Source: Thiothrix sp.
GTDB taxonomy: Bacteria; Pseudomonadota; Gammaproteobacteria; Thiotrichales; Thiotrichaceae
Length of the DNA stretch: 64,000 nucleotides
Assembly: GCF_028714775.1 (NCBI RefSeq)
Contig: NZ_JAQTLS010000021.1
Location: 1-64,000, forward strand
Direction of reading: 5' to 3'
Made by a program: the position numbers and the translations under genes. Within the stretch, counting starts at the first letter, position 1, and each line of letters opens with the position of its first letter. Below the pieces are notes generated by a model. The model saw nothing but the letters and a program-made list of their open reading frames with translations, was not told the DNA's origin and searched no databases. Positions 1 through 9,023 of this stretch are shown piece after piece.

Positions 1-51
1 GCGCTCTTCGGCGGCAAACAGGCTGGTTTTGACGGCACTTTTCTGTTTCAT
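1..51 (-). CDS. Transposase-like protein, N-terminal fragment cut by the window edge
   Basis: Seventeen codons read leftward from an ATG at 49-51 to the window edge (begins MKQKSAVKTSLFAAEER). From memory this resembles the first residues of IS5-group transposases, but it is too short to be certain. Upstream of it (110-127) lies GGGTTTTTAGAGGTTCCC, which could belong to the outer end of such an element. If so, an insertion sequence abuts the left edge of the AT-rich polysaccharide locus. The rest of the gene is outside the window. Confidence 0.4.
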   Translation of the reverse strand, partial: MKQKSAVKTSLFAAEER

Positions 52-364
52 GGCGGGTGGCGGGGTTGTTGCTTCAGGTGGATTTTCCCACATTTGCCTG
101 AACCTCACTGGGTTTTTAGAGGTTCCCATTAGGCGTTTTGGTGTGCTGGGGTTTTCCAACAGGGTGTTGGGTTGTGCGAGGTCAGGCGGTATTCGGGCAG
201 GCTTTCAGGGGCTGAGATGGGTCGTTTTACCTGCAAAAATCAAAGTGGCTCCGAGCTTGTGATACTCGGATTCTGGGTGGATAGCGGGAATTGCTGAAGA
301 AACAGCATACGAAGACCTTGCACACACCGACTTAATTTTCTAATCATATATAAACGAGGTATTT
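52..364. other. Intergenic stretch, possible IS end and upstream region of the polysaccharide locus
   Basis: No convincing gene. A short rightward frame at 29-262 has no ribosome-binding site or recognisable protein content. Visible structures are an inverted pair GAACCTC/GAGGTTC (100-106 and 119-125), possibly part of an IS terminus, and a small hairpin CCGAG/CTCGG near 252-270. Bases from about 330 become AT-rich and lead to a GAGG ribosome-binding site just before the GTG at 365. No promoter could be assigned with confidence. Confidence 0.4.
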
Positions 365-1210
365 GTGGGAATCAACCTTGAATACATTACCCTGCTATCT
401 TCACTAAAGGCTCGAGGACATTTGTCAAATAAAGGAAAGGTTCTCGAATTTGGCGCGCAAGACATTAGTGCAGAACCTAGTGCTGCTGCTAATCATGCAC
501 GACGTTGTGGAGTAGCGCATTCCTGTTCTAGCATCGACTCTGCCCGAATACTTTATGAATTATATGGACTAAGTGATTATACTTGTATTGATGCCACAGC
601 CGAACATGGAGCATTGGCTTATGATCTCAATACCAATCTTCATGGTACTTACGGTTTTACAGACACATTTGATTTGGTAACGGACTTAGGTACTTTTGAG
701 CATGTTTTTGATATTGCTAGTGCTTTCCGTAACGCCCATGAAGCGTGCAAACCAGATGGTTTGATGATTCACGCATTGCCATCTAATTGCAATGCTAATC
801 ATGGTTATTACGCGATACAGCCACGAATGATCGCAGACGTTGCCGCAGCAAATGGCTACGAAATTATTGACTTTGTTTTTACTGTTGATTATCACCCTAT
901 CCTTTATCAATTTAATCTAGAAAATTATCGAAATTATGATGACAGAGACTTAATGATTTATTCAGTTTTAAGAAAGAAAACCGACGCACCATTTCAATTA
1001 CCATTCGATAGTATTTTCACTGAAAAGAACACCCTTACTGATTATCAACCTCTTTTTGCGTCGTTAGCATTCTCATCTTATATTAAAAGCACGTGGGGTA
1101 ATGTGAGACCGATAGCCCCTGAAGAAGTTCCGACTGATATTTTGGCACTCACATCTCGCTACCGTAGCTGGATAAAACGCATAGTTAATCGTATAGGAGG
1201 ATTTTGTTGA
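365..1210 (+). CDS. Class I SAM-dependent methyltransferase
   Basis: A 281-residue protein with a GTG start preceded by a GAGG ribosome-binding site. Residues 26-33 (KVLEFGAQ) match the glycine-containing SAM-binding loop of class I methyltransferases, and residues 103-116 (DLVTDLGTFEHVFD) match the post-motif segment seen in methyltransferases of polysaccharide loci. No signal peptide or membrane segment is visible, so it is probably cytosolic. It overlaps the next gene by 7 bases, indicating translational coupling. It likely methylates a sugar nucleotide or glycan intermediate; the acceptor is not identifiable. AT-rich composition matches the following genes and contrasts with the GC-rich genes after 14.4 kb. 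Confidence 0.7.
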   Translation: MGINLEYITLLSSLKARGHLSNKGKVLEFGAQDISAEPSAAANHARRCGVAHSCSSIDSARILYELYGLSDYTCIDATAEHGALAYDLNTNLHGTYGFTDTFDLVTDLGTFEHVFDIASAFRNAHEACKPDGLMIHALPSNCNANHGYYAIQPRMIADVAAANGYEIIDFVFTVDYHPILYQFNLENYRNYDDRDLMIYSVLRKKTDAPFQLPFDSIFTEKNTLTDYQPLFASLAFSSYIKSTWGNVRPIAPEEVPTDILALTSRYRSWIKRIVNRIGGFC

Positions 1211-2136
1211 ACTTGTATACTTGCCCTTGCTGTGAAGCACAGATAAAAAAAACAAACGTTACACACAAATTATTTGACGTACTTCATAAGTGGGAAACCA
1301 ATGGGATAGTTCTTTCCAAAAGTACATGGGGAAATTATCCTAATAACATTACATTGACACTTTATAAATGTAATAATTGCGACTATGGAGTTTTCCTACC
1401 AATGACCATAGGTAGTGATGCCTTCTATACTGATATAACCCTTCATGAATATTATTTGACAGATCGCTGGGATTTTCATGTAGCTATTAAGGTATTGCGC
1501 TCTGCCAAATCTCATTCAGTATTAGACATTGGCTGCGGTCAGGGAGCCTTTTTAGATATGGTGACAAAGCAGTTACCGAATATTTCTTGCCATGGTAATG
1601 ATGCTAACTCTGCTATTCGAGAGAAGCTACCACAAGGTGTTGCACTGCATACTGATCTACAAGATGCCCCAAGCAATTTAGATGCGGTTACACTTTTCCA
1701 AGTAATAGAACATGTATCTGATTCTGTTTCCCTATTAAAAACAAGTATAGCCAAATTGCGGGTTGGGGGATTGCTCGTCGTAAGTGTACCAGATCATAGT
1801 GGGCCGATTCGTTTTTTTGCAGATTCTCACACAGCTATTCCACCACACCATGTTTCCATTTGGACTCCATCTAGCTTGAATTCTTTGCTTGACAAACTTG
1901 GGCTAAAAATTCTAATCCAAAAATGGGAGCCGTTACCTGATTACTTGATGGAAACTTACCTACCTAAGATTTTGTCGCACAAGCTTGGCTGCTTGGGCAA
2001 TCCATCATGGGAAGCAAGAATACAACATTTCTTGGCTAACCCCATTATACGCTTTTGTTTTAAATTCAAAATCAAGTACCTCCCTTTCCGGGGTCATACT
2101 TACCTTATTGTCGCCCAAAAGCGCGACTTAGCTTAA
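1204..2136 (+). CDS. Class I SAM-dependent methyltransferase with N-terminal zinc-ribbon-like cysteines
   Basis: About 310 residues with a TTG start (1204 or 1207) placed just after a strong TAGGAGGA ribosome-binding site at 1194-1201. The N-terminus carries two CxxC pairs (C7/C10 and C56/C59) that could bind zinc, followed by the SAM-binding motif VLDIGCGQG at about 106-114 and a FQVIEHV segment. The layout resembles sugar C-methyltransferase and methyltransferase-11/23 proteins of O-antigen loci. It is coupled to the preceding methyltransferase by overlapping ends and followed 10 bases later by an asparagine-synthase-like gene. The substrate is unknown; modification of a nucleotide sugar or glycan is the likely role. 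Confidence 0.7.
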   Translation: MLNLYTCPCCEAQIKKTNVTHKLFDVLHKWETNGIVLSKSTWGNYPNNITLTLYKCNNCDYGVFLPMTIGSDAFYTDITLHEYYLTDRWDFHVAIKVLRSAKSHSVLDIGCGQGAFLDMVTKQLPNISCHGNDANSAIREKLPQGVALHTDLQDAPSNLDAVTLFQVIEHVSDSVSLLKTSIAKLRVGGLLVVSVPDHSGPIRFFADSHTAIPPHHVSIWTPSSLNSLLDKLGLKILIQKWEPLPDYLMETYLPKILSHKLGCLGNPSWEARIQHFLANPIIRFCFKFKIKYLPFRGHTYLIVAQKRDLA

Positions 2137-2146
2137 GGATTTTCTC

Positions 2147-3961
2147 ATGTGTGGCATTGCAGGAATTCTTTCAAAAACAATTGTAGGAGATAGCTGCCGC
2201 ACTGCGCTTATACAAATGACTGATGCCATGAGTCATCGTGGTCCGAATGGTTCAGGAATTCATGTTGAGAACCATTGTGGATTGGGGCACACAAGACTTG
2301 CGGTGATTGACACTTCGATGGCAGGCGCACAGCCAATGATGAGAGATGGCGTAACTCTCGTTTACAATGGAGAACTCTATAATTTTCAAGAAGAAAAGAA
2401 ATTTCTTGAAGCAGAGGGCTTCAGTTTTCTCGGTCACTCTGATGCAGAGGTTTTATTAACACTTTATCTTCGCTACGGCGAAGGTTGTGTCCAACATATC
2501 CAAGGAATGTATGCTTTTGCAATTTGGGATAGTTGTGAGCAAAAGCTTTTTTGTGCTCGGGATCCGCTTGGAATCAAACCGTTTCTTTATGCCGAAACGT
2601 CTGAAGGCTTTATTTTTTCCTCTGAGTTAAAAGCTCTTTTAGCTTCTGGACTAGTAAACAAAGACATCGACCGGGCATCACTCAGAGCACTTTTGGAACA
2701 TGGTTCAATCCCCCAACCAGACAGTATCTTACAGGGAGTTAAGTGGCTTCTACCAGGATTTACACTAAAATTACAACATGGTAAGCCACCAGTCCTAAAT
2801 TGTTTTCGACCTTTTCTTGTTGGTGCTATTGACTTAACCGGAGAAGATTGGCCTTCACTTGTCAAACACGGGGAAAGTCTTTTAGGTAGTGTTCTTCGAC
2901 ACCAAACAGTTGCAGATGTCCCCCTTGGTGCATTTTTATCTGGAGGAATCGACTCTTCGCTCTTGGTTGCCCTAATGGCACGTGAACACCATGATTTAAG
3001 GGCGTTTTCGGTAGGCTTTGAGGGAGGCTTAGAAACTGATTCAGAAGATGAAACCAATGATGCAGAAATGGTTGCACGACATCTAGGAATTAACTATACC
3101 CGAATTATTGTGCAGCAACGTGATATCTACGAAAATCTGCGGGCTATAGCCAGAGGACTTGATCACCCCACTGTCGATGGCGTTAATTCGTGGTTTGTCG
3201 CCAAAGCTGCCAGCCAAGAGTTGACCGTGGCCATTTCTGGGACGGGAGGCGATGAGCTTTTTGCGGGCTACCCTTGGTTTGGCGCAATGCAGGAGTTTGT
3301 GCAGCGACCTTGGAAAGAGCGAATGATTGGATACTATAGAAAGGAAACTTTCAATAGTACTTTTGATGCTCAATACCGAATTTTTGATGTACTTGCAGCA
3401 TCTGCTCTTTGCCCAAGAACGCGGTCTCCAGCTCCTAGGCCAGATCCACTTAATCAGGCAGGCACTTTTTCTCGCGTTACCGGCATGCTTTTGTCAGGAT
3501 ATACTCGCGATCAGTTATTGGCAGATATTGATACTGCTGCAATGAGTCATGGCCTAGAGGTCAGAGTTCCTTTACTTGATGAGAATTTATTAGATTTTGC
3601 ACTAGCCTTACCAGAAACTGCCAAAATGACATCAGGTAACCCCTTAGCACCGCACGGTAGCTATGCCGCATCTGGTACCAAACGTTTATTACTCGAAATA
3701 GGTTTACCACTTCTTCCTAATGGTTTTGCATATCGTGCAAAAAAAGGTTTCACATTACCCATCGATAGTTGGTTACGAGGTATGTTATTGCCCATAATGA
3801 AGGATATTCTTTCCACCGAAACGACAGCGAAAAGAGGTTTCTTTGAGCCTGTTGCCGTACAACAAGTACTGTATGCTTTTCTTGCGGGTAAGGTACACTG
3901 GACCAGACCTTGGTTGTTAATGATGACGGAATTGTGGGCGCAAGAGGTATTGGATGCTTGA
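2147..3961 (+). CDS. asnB: Asparagine synthase (glutamine-hydrolysing) family amidotransferase
   Basis: A 604-residue protein of normal family length. It begins MCGIAG, so Cys2 becomes the N-terminal nucleophile of the class II glutaminase after Met removal. Glutaminase signatures HTRLAVID, YNGELYN and SDAEV follow. The synthetase half has the ATP-binding PP-loop SGGIDSS at 265-271 and the downstream SGTGGDELFAGY motif. The family moves ammonia from glutamine to a carboxylate through an AMP intermediate. Within a glycan locus it may amidate a sugar acid or amino-acid decoration rather than make asparagine, which is inference. It overlaps the next glycosyltransferase gene by 8 bases. Confidence 0.9.
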   Translation: MCGIAGILSKTIVGDSCRTALIQMTDAMSHRGPNGSGIHVENHCGLGHTRLAVIDTSMAGAQPMMRDGVTLVYNGELYNFQEEKKFLEAEGFSFLGHSDAEVLLTLYLRYGEGCVQHIQGMYAFAIWDSCEQKLFCARDPLGIKPFLYAETSEGFIFSSELKALLASGLVNKDIDRASLRALLEHGSIPQPDSILQGVKWLLPGFTLKLQHGKPPVLNCFRPFLVGAIDLTGEDWPSLVKHGESLLGSVLRHQTVADVPLGAFLSGGIDSSLLVALMAREHHDLRAFSVGFEGGLETDSEDETNDAEMVARHLGINYTRIIVQQRDIYENLRAIARGLDHPTVDGVNSWFVAKAASQELTVAISGTGGDELFAGYPWFGAMQEFVQRPWKERMIGYYRKETFNSTFDAQYRIFDVLAASALCPRTRSPAPRPDPLNQAGTFSRVTGMLLSGYTRDQLLADIDTAAMSHGLEVRVPLLDENLLDFALALPETAKMTSGNPLAPHGSYAASGTKRLLLEIGLPLLPNGFAYRAKKGFTLPIDSWLRGMLLPIMKDILSTETTAKRGFFEPVAVQQVLYAFLAGKVHWTRPWLLMMTELWAQEVLDA

Positions 3962-5180
3962 ACCTATCCGTATACTTTTTATTGGTGAATTACACAGTAG
4001 CCACGCACTTAGTTGGATAGACCTTTTATCTTCATCCAAAAAAGAATTTGAAGTTTACGGATTACATATTAGTTCAACGCCTCCCCCAATAGTAGACTTC
4101 CCAATTACCGATGTCATGCATCTGAGTTTCTTTCAGCAACACTTTCTTGTTAAGTTTAATAAATTTTATAATCATATTGGATTGAAAACCAAAAAACAAA
4201 AAATAGAAAAAATTCATAGTTACGGACAATACAACTCTTATCAGTTGACCAACATAAAGAGGGCATTGCAAACATTTAAACCTCATATAGTGCATACTCT
4301 AGGAGTTTTTCCAGCCAGTGCATTTTTTATTAGATTGATATCAGAGAAAAATATTGGTTACAAGCCGAAATGGATTGTTCAAGCTCGTGGCGGACCGGAT
4401 ATCGCTCTAAATAGAAAATCTCCAATCTTAGAAAAAGAAATAAAGTCAATATTAGATCGTTGTGACTACTTTATTGCCGACAACCAACAAAATTATACTT
4501 ACGCTTTGGATATGGGTCTTAATCCAGAAAAACTGTCAACAACTGGCGCAGTACCAGGAACAGGCGGCATAGATACTGCATTATTCGATGACGTGCCATT
4601 GCCATCCAAGAAGGAACGTCTGATACTTTGGCCAAAGGCCTACAACTGCATACAGAGTGATGGCATGGTCGTACTAGAAGCTCTTCGATTGGCATTGCCC
4701 CGTATCGGTAAGTTTCGCTTGATTGCAACTGCCGCGACACCTGATGTGGAATATTGGTTCAATGAGTTTTTTGGTCATTACGGAACACAAGTAGAAATCC
4801 ATGCCAGGCTACCTCGCGAACAGTTACTGGAAATTTATCGCTCCGCCCGCGTTCTTTTAGCTCCCTCATTAAGTGATGGCATACCCAACTCCATGTATGA
4901 AGCGATGGCCTCGCATACAGTCCCCATTCTTTCACCAATTGATACAATAAGTTCTCTTTTTTTAAATAACATACACACTATCTATGCCCCTAATCTTGAC
5001 CCAGCAGCTATAGCAGAAGCACTGGTCAGAGCAATGAATGATGATGTTTTAGCAGATAGTATCGCCAAAACCAACCGTGCTTGGCTACCGACTCTTGCTG
5101 GAAGGAATAGAATTCGCCATATTGTGACCTCCATGTACCGTAAGCTAATTTCCGAGACTCATGGAAAGTTATCCTTTTAA
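3954..5180 (+). CDS. GT4-family glycosyltransferase
   Basis: A 408-residue cytosolic protein. The C-terminal half has the GT4 donor-site block around 303-318 (APSLSDGIPNSMYEAM) including the conserved glutamate, and a GGPDIALNRKS segment at about 146-156. The N-terminal half is the divergent acceptor domain, opening with ILFIGELHSSHALSW. It overlaps asnB by 8 bases and sits in the AT-rich glycan cluster, so it likely adds one sugar of the repeat unit from a nucleotide-sugar donor. Donor and linkage cannot be told from sequence. It is a distant relative of the product encoded at 7842-9023, which has the same general plan. Confidence 0.8.
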   Translation: MLEPIRILFIGELHSSHALSWIDLLSSSKKEFEVYGLHISSTPPPIVDFPITDVMHLSFFQQHFLVKFNKFYNHIGLKTKKQKIEKIHSYGQYNSYQLTNIKRALQTFKPHIVHTLGVFPASAFFIRLISEKNIGYKPKWIVQARGGPDIALNRKSPILEKEIKSILDRCDYFIADNQQNYTYALDMGLNPEKLSTTGAVPGTGGIDTALFDDVPLPSKKERLILWPKAYNCIQSDGMVVLEALRLALPRIGKFRLIATAATPDVEYWFNEFFGHYGTQVEIHARLPREQLLEIYRSARVLLAPSLSDGIPNSMYEAMASHTVPILSPIDTISSLFLNNIHTIYAPNLDPAAIAEALVRAMNDDVLADSIAKTNRAWLPTLAGRNRIRHIVTSMYRKLISETHGKLSF

Positions 5181-5214
5181 ATTAACAATATAAATCATAT
5201 CTAATATACCTAGC

Positions 5215-6195
5215 ATGACAACAATAAAGCAAAACACATCACCGTCAATGAAATCGTCACCCCCTACGATTAGCATAATTATTCCGACATTTAATCGCGA
5301 AAAATTTATTGGCGATGCGATTAGAAGCATATTAGCTCAGACTTTTCAAGATTTTGAAATCATTATTGTTGATGATGGCTCAACTGACGGAACAGCAGAT
5401 GTCATCAAATCATTTATCACTGACAAGTTAAAATACATCTACCAACAGAATCACGGTCGCTCAAATGCCCGCAACCATGCCCTCAGCCTAGCAACTGGAT
5501 GCTATATTACTTTTCTTGACTCTGATGACTTATATTTGCCTAACAAACTTGAATTACAAGTAGGCTATATGGATGCCCATCCTGATGTAGGTATGATTTA
5601 TACCTCTGCCCATTGTATGGATGAAGATGGTAATCCAATAAGTCATTATTATGATGCATTGGTTTCAGGTTGGATTTATCAGGAAATTGCATTCTTTAGA
5701 CCAATTACAATTACGTTACCAACAGTAATGGCAAGACGTGAAGTATTTGACAAAGTTGGGGGATTTGATGAAAAAATGGAGCGTTTTGAGGATACTGATA
5801 TGTGGCGACGGATTGCTAAGATTTTTCTTGTTGACGCGATTCCAATCCCAACATGCAATTTGCGAACTCATGAAGGGAATGCGTTAGCTGGACAAAACCC
5901 ACAAAAAATTGAGGATGCGGTTACATATTATATTGATAAAGTCTTTGCTGAGGATAACTCAATTGATAAGAAAATTCTAAACAAAGGGGCATCCCGCCTA
6001 TGTTTTTTTTATGCTAAAGCATTGCTAACCATGCCAAAAGCATCAGCTAGTGGATGCAAATTATTATTTAGATCTATTAGCTATTCGCCACTAACTTTTT
6101 ATCGATTGGCTTTTATAGGATACTATCTTGCATTACCTCATTTAAAGAAACTGCGTAGTTTTAGAAAAAACCAACAATATTTGGCAGGCAAATGA
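5215..6195 (+). CDS. GT2-family (GT-A fold) glycosyltransferase
   Basis: A 326-residue inverting-type glycosyltransferase. The classic GT2 opening ISIIIPTFNRE lies at 19-29, VDDGSTDGT at 52-60 binds the nucleotide, and the metal-binding DxD-type motif is LDSDDLY at 101-107. A downstream FEDTDMW segment matches the catalytic ED region. The first 18 residues are a Ser/Thr-rich lead that may be non-essential; an alternative ATG (MKSSPP) lies at residue 12. It overlaps the next gene by 4 bases (ATGA), so the two GT2 proteins are probably made together. The sugar is unknown. Confidence 0.85.
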   Translation: MTTIKQNTSPSMKSSPPTISIIIPTFNREKFIGDAIRSILAQTFQDFEIIIVDDGSTDGTADVIKSFITDKLKYIYQQNHGRSNARNHALSLATGCYITFLDSDDLYLPNKLELQVGYMDAHPDVGMIYTSAHCMDEDGNPISHYYDALVSGWIYQEIAFFRPITITLPTVMARREVFDKVGGFDEKMERFEDTDMWRRIAKIFLVDAIPIPTCNLRTHEGNALAGQNPQKIEDAVTYYIDKVFAEDNSIDKKILNKGASRLCFFYAKALLTMPKASASGCKLLFRSISYSPLTFYRLAFIGYYLALPHLKKLRSFRKNQQYLAGK

Positions 6196-7166
6196 TCTTT
6201 ACTCCTAAAATATCTATCGTCATTCCAGTTTATAATGGATCAGACTACTTATCCCAAGCCATTGATAGCGCACTAGCCCAAACCTACAAAAACATTGAAA
6301 TTATTGTAGTTAATGATGGATCGAGTGATAATGGCGCAACAGAGAATATTGCTTTATCTTATGGTGATAAAATCCGGTACTTTTCCAAGGTGAATGGCGG
6401 TGTGGGATCAGCATTAAATTTTGCGATTAGTAATATGTCTGGGGAATATTTTTCATGGCTGAGCCATGATGATTTATATTATCCAAATAAAATAGAATCT
6501 CAAGTGCAAACCCTAACCCAATTACAAAACAAAAAAACTATTTTATACGGAGATTATGCTGTATTTTCAACTGATCCAAGCATTATCAGCGAAAAAAAAC
6601 TACCCAATACATCACCAGGGCAATTTCGATACTTTCTCACGGTTAAAAACATTTTACATGGTTGCACTCTACTAATACCAAAAATTACATTTGAAGAATG
6701 CGGATTATTTGATGAGAATCTGCGTACTACACAAGACTATGATTTATGGTTCAGACTCGCTAAGGAGTATAACTTCGTTCACGAACCTAAACTTTTAGTA
6801 AAAGCTCGCCAACACGCGGAGCAAGGTAGTGTAAAAATGAGTGAAATAGCACAAGCTGAATGTGATCGCTTGTTAACTGATTTCATCAGTGGACTATCAG
6901 AAGCAGAACTAAAAGCGGCCACACATAGTTCAATCAGTTTATCCTATGCAAAAATTTCGGCAAGTATGCAATACCGTGGCTTTTACAATGCTGCAAAATA
7001 TGCATCAACATTAGCCATTGAAAATCTAGGACAAGGCTCATTATGGGACAATCTTAAATCGACTTTTATGCTTACACGAGTTAAGTATCTTGATGTAGTA
7101 ATCTCCAAATTACGTGTACTTTTTATAATACTTAGACATAAGGTCAGACAATGCTTAAATCGCTAA
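6192..7166 (+). CDS. GT2-family (GT-A fold) glycosyltransferase
   Basis: A 324-residue protein starting within the stop codon of the previous gene. KISIVIPVYNG (6-16), VNDGSSD (40-46) and the metal site SHDDLYYPNKIE (91-102) define the GT2 family, with TQDYDLWFRL as the catalytic acidic region. The WLSHDDLYYPNK version of the metal motif is common in glycosyltransferases of surface-polysaccharide and S-layer glycan loci. It overlaps the next gene by 16 bases. No transmembrane helix is apparent, so it should act at the cytosolic membrane face on the lipid-linked glycan. Confidence 0.85.
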   Translation: MIFTPKISIVIPVYNGSDYLSQAIDSALAQTYKNIEIIVVNDGSSDNGATENIALSYGDKIRYFSKVNGGVGSALNFAISNMSGEYFSWLSHDDLYYPNKIESQVQTLTQLQNKKTILYGDYAVFSTDPSIISEKKLPNTSPGQFRYFLTVKNILHGCTLLIPKITFEECGLFDENLRTTQDYDLWFRLAKEYNFVHEPKLLVKARQHAEQGSVKMSEIAQAECDRLLTDFISGLSEAELKAATHSSISLSYAKISASMQYRGFYNAAKYASTLAIENLGQGSLWDNLKSTFMLTRVKYLDVVISKLRVLFIILRHKVRQCLNR

Positions 7167-7828
7167 AAAAATTATTTTTCATAAAAAATGAAAACCTTAA
7201 CGAGAATAAAAATCTTAGAGATAAATTTTCACAAATATATGCAAACAACATATTCGGTGGCAAAGACTCTCGTTCTGGAGAGGGTTCAAATATGAAACAA
7301 ACGGCAGAAATTCGGCATGAACTACCCAAATTGATAGAAGAGTTAGGTATTACATCCTTTATGGATGCCCCTTGCGGAGACTTTTTTTGGATGAAAGAAA
7401 CTCCGCTTGGGGTGGAGCATTACATTGGCATAGATATAGTTGATACATTGATAGAAGATAATTTACGCCAATTTGGCAATTCTTCAACTAACTTTTTATG
7501 TTTAAATTTAGCCGAAAGCGACTTACCAAAAACAGATTTAATCTTTTGCCGTGATTGTTTAGTTCATTTAACATTTGAAGATGCTAATAAGATTATCAGC
7601 AATTTCAAAAGAAGTGGAGCAAAATATTTATTGACTACCACATTTACTGAAAGAACAAGCAATACAGACTTAGTCGGGAGCGATATTTGGAGACCGCTTA
7701 ATTTACGATTGGCACCATTCAACTTTCCTAAACCACTACGTTTGATTGATGAGAAATGTAGCGAATATCATGGTAAATTTTCGGATAAGCACCTTGGTTT
7801 ATGGCTATTAGATGAAATTATACCATAG
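7151..7828 (+). CDS. Small class I SAM-dependent methyltransferase
   Basis: A 225-residue protein. The SAM-binding region is recognisable as SFMDAPCGDFFWM at about 69-81, followed by HYIGIDIVD (90-98) and FCRDCLVHLTFEDA, typical of compact class I methyltransferases. The first 40 residues are Lys/Asn-rich and poorly conserved in appearance. The gene overlaps the upstream GT2 gene by 16 bases. It is the third methyltransferase of the cluster, suggesting a heavily methylated glycan. Specificity cannot be inferred. Confidence 0.7.
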   Translation: MLKSLKKLFFIKNENLNENKNLRDKFSQIYANNIFGGKDSRSGEGSNMKQTAEIRHELPKLIEELGITSFMDAPCGDFFWMKETPLGVEHYIGIDIVDTLIEDNLRQFGNSSTNFLCLNLAESDLPKTDLIFCRDCLVHLTFEDANKIISNFKRSGAKYLLTTTFTERTSNTDLVGSDIWRPLNLRLAPFNFPKPLRLIDEKCSEYHGKFSDKHLGLWLLDEIIP

Positions 7829-7841
7829 CCGTGTTAGAACC

Positions 7842-9023
7842 ATGAATAGAAGCATTTTAGTTGTCGCGATGATTGATAGTATCCATACAGCACGCTGGAT
7901 TGAGCAAATCACTCATCAAGGTTGGAAAGTTTATATTTTCCCATCAATACGAGGAGTCAAAGCTCACCAGAAATTAGAGAATGCTATTATCATTCAGTCA
8001 AAACTCTTTGGTCTAGCTCAGTACTTATTTGAAAAGTTCAATTTTAAATCTGGTGTTAAATTAATTTCTTGGCTTGAAAGACATCATGAAAAAAAACATC
8101 CGACAAATCAATTAAAAAATCTTATAAAGACAATAAAAAAACTACACCCTGACATTATCCATTCAATGGAAATACAAGCTGCGGGGTATCTTACATTAGA
8201 AGCAAAAAATGCCTTTGATAGTCATTTCCCCACATGGATTGTCACTAATTGGGGAAGTGATATTTTTTTATTTGGCAGATTACAGACGCATAAAAAAAAA
8301 ATACGTGAGGTACTTACCAAGTGTGACTATTATTCTTGTGAATGCCAACGGGATATTAATTTAGCACATACTTTCGGATTTAGGGGACGCACATTGCCAG
8401 TCTTTCCAAATACCGGTGGATTCAACTTACAAGAGCTAGAATTATTACGCCAAAACAAAACATCTACGCGACACCTGATAATGCTAAAAGGGTATCAAAA
8501 TTGGGCTGGTCGAGCATTAGTAGGATTACGGGCTTTAGAACGATGTATTGATTTGTTAGGTGGATATGAAATATGTATTTATTCCGCCCCACCTGATGTA
8601 GTGCTAGCTGCCGAGTTATTTAGCGAGAAAAATGGAATACCAACCCGAATAATTCCACTTGAAACATCCCATAAAGACATGCTCATATTACACGCGCAAG
8701 CTCGAATCTCTATAGGGTTAAGCATTAGTGATGCTATTAGTACATCTTTCCTTGAAGCCATGGTTATGGGTTCATTTCCAATTCAAAGCTGCACAGCTTG
8801 TGTGAATGAATGGATAGAACATAGTGTAAGCGGAATGATTGTTCCTCCAGAAGATCCTGACGTTATTGAAATGAGTATACGCATCGCACTAACTGATGAC
8901 AACCTTGTCGATCAAGCTGCTGAATTAAATTGGAATATCGCCAAGAAAAGACTAGATGGAGATATGATTAAAGATATGACCTTAAATATATATAATACCA
9001 TCTTAAACAATGAAAATCCTTAA
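7842..9023 (+). CDS. GT4-family glycosyltransferase
   Basis: About 393 residues from the ATG at 7842, whose product begins MNRSILVVAMIDSIHTARW. An upstream in-frame ATG at 7812 would overlap the preceding gene and adds ten residues without a clear ribosome-binding site. The C-terminal donor domain has the GT4 block ISDAISTSFLEAM with its glutamate. A WIVTNWGSDIFLFGR segment parallels the region before the donor domain in the product of 3954-5180. It ends 14 bases inside the next gene. The likely role is addition of one sugar of the repeat unit; the donor is unknown. Confidence 0.75.
   Translation: MNRSILVVAMIDSIHTARWIEQITHQGWKVYIFPSIRGVKAHQKLENAIIIQSKLFGLAQYLFEKFNFKSGVKLISWLERHHEKKHPTNQLKNLIKTIKKLHPDIIHSMEIQAAGYLTLEAKNAFDSHFPTWIVTNWGSDIFLFGRLQTHKKKIREVLTKCDYYSCECQRDINLAHTFGFRGRTLPVFPNTGGFNLQELELLRQNKTSTRHLIMLKGYQNWAGRALVGLRALERCIDLLGGYEICIYSAPPDVVLAAELFSEKNGIPTRIIPLETSHKDMLILHAQARISIGLSISDAISTSFLEAMVMGSFPIQSCTACVNEWIEHSVSGMIVPPEDPDVIEMSIRIALTDDNLVDQAAELNWNIAKKRLDGDMIKDMTLNIYNTILNNENP

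Noticed and set aside
29..262. 77-residue + strand frame at the left edge
   Set aside because: Gly/Val-rich, no ribosome-binding site, and it overlaps the transposase-like start on the other strand.
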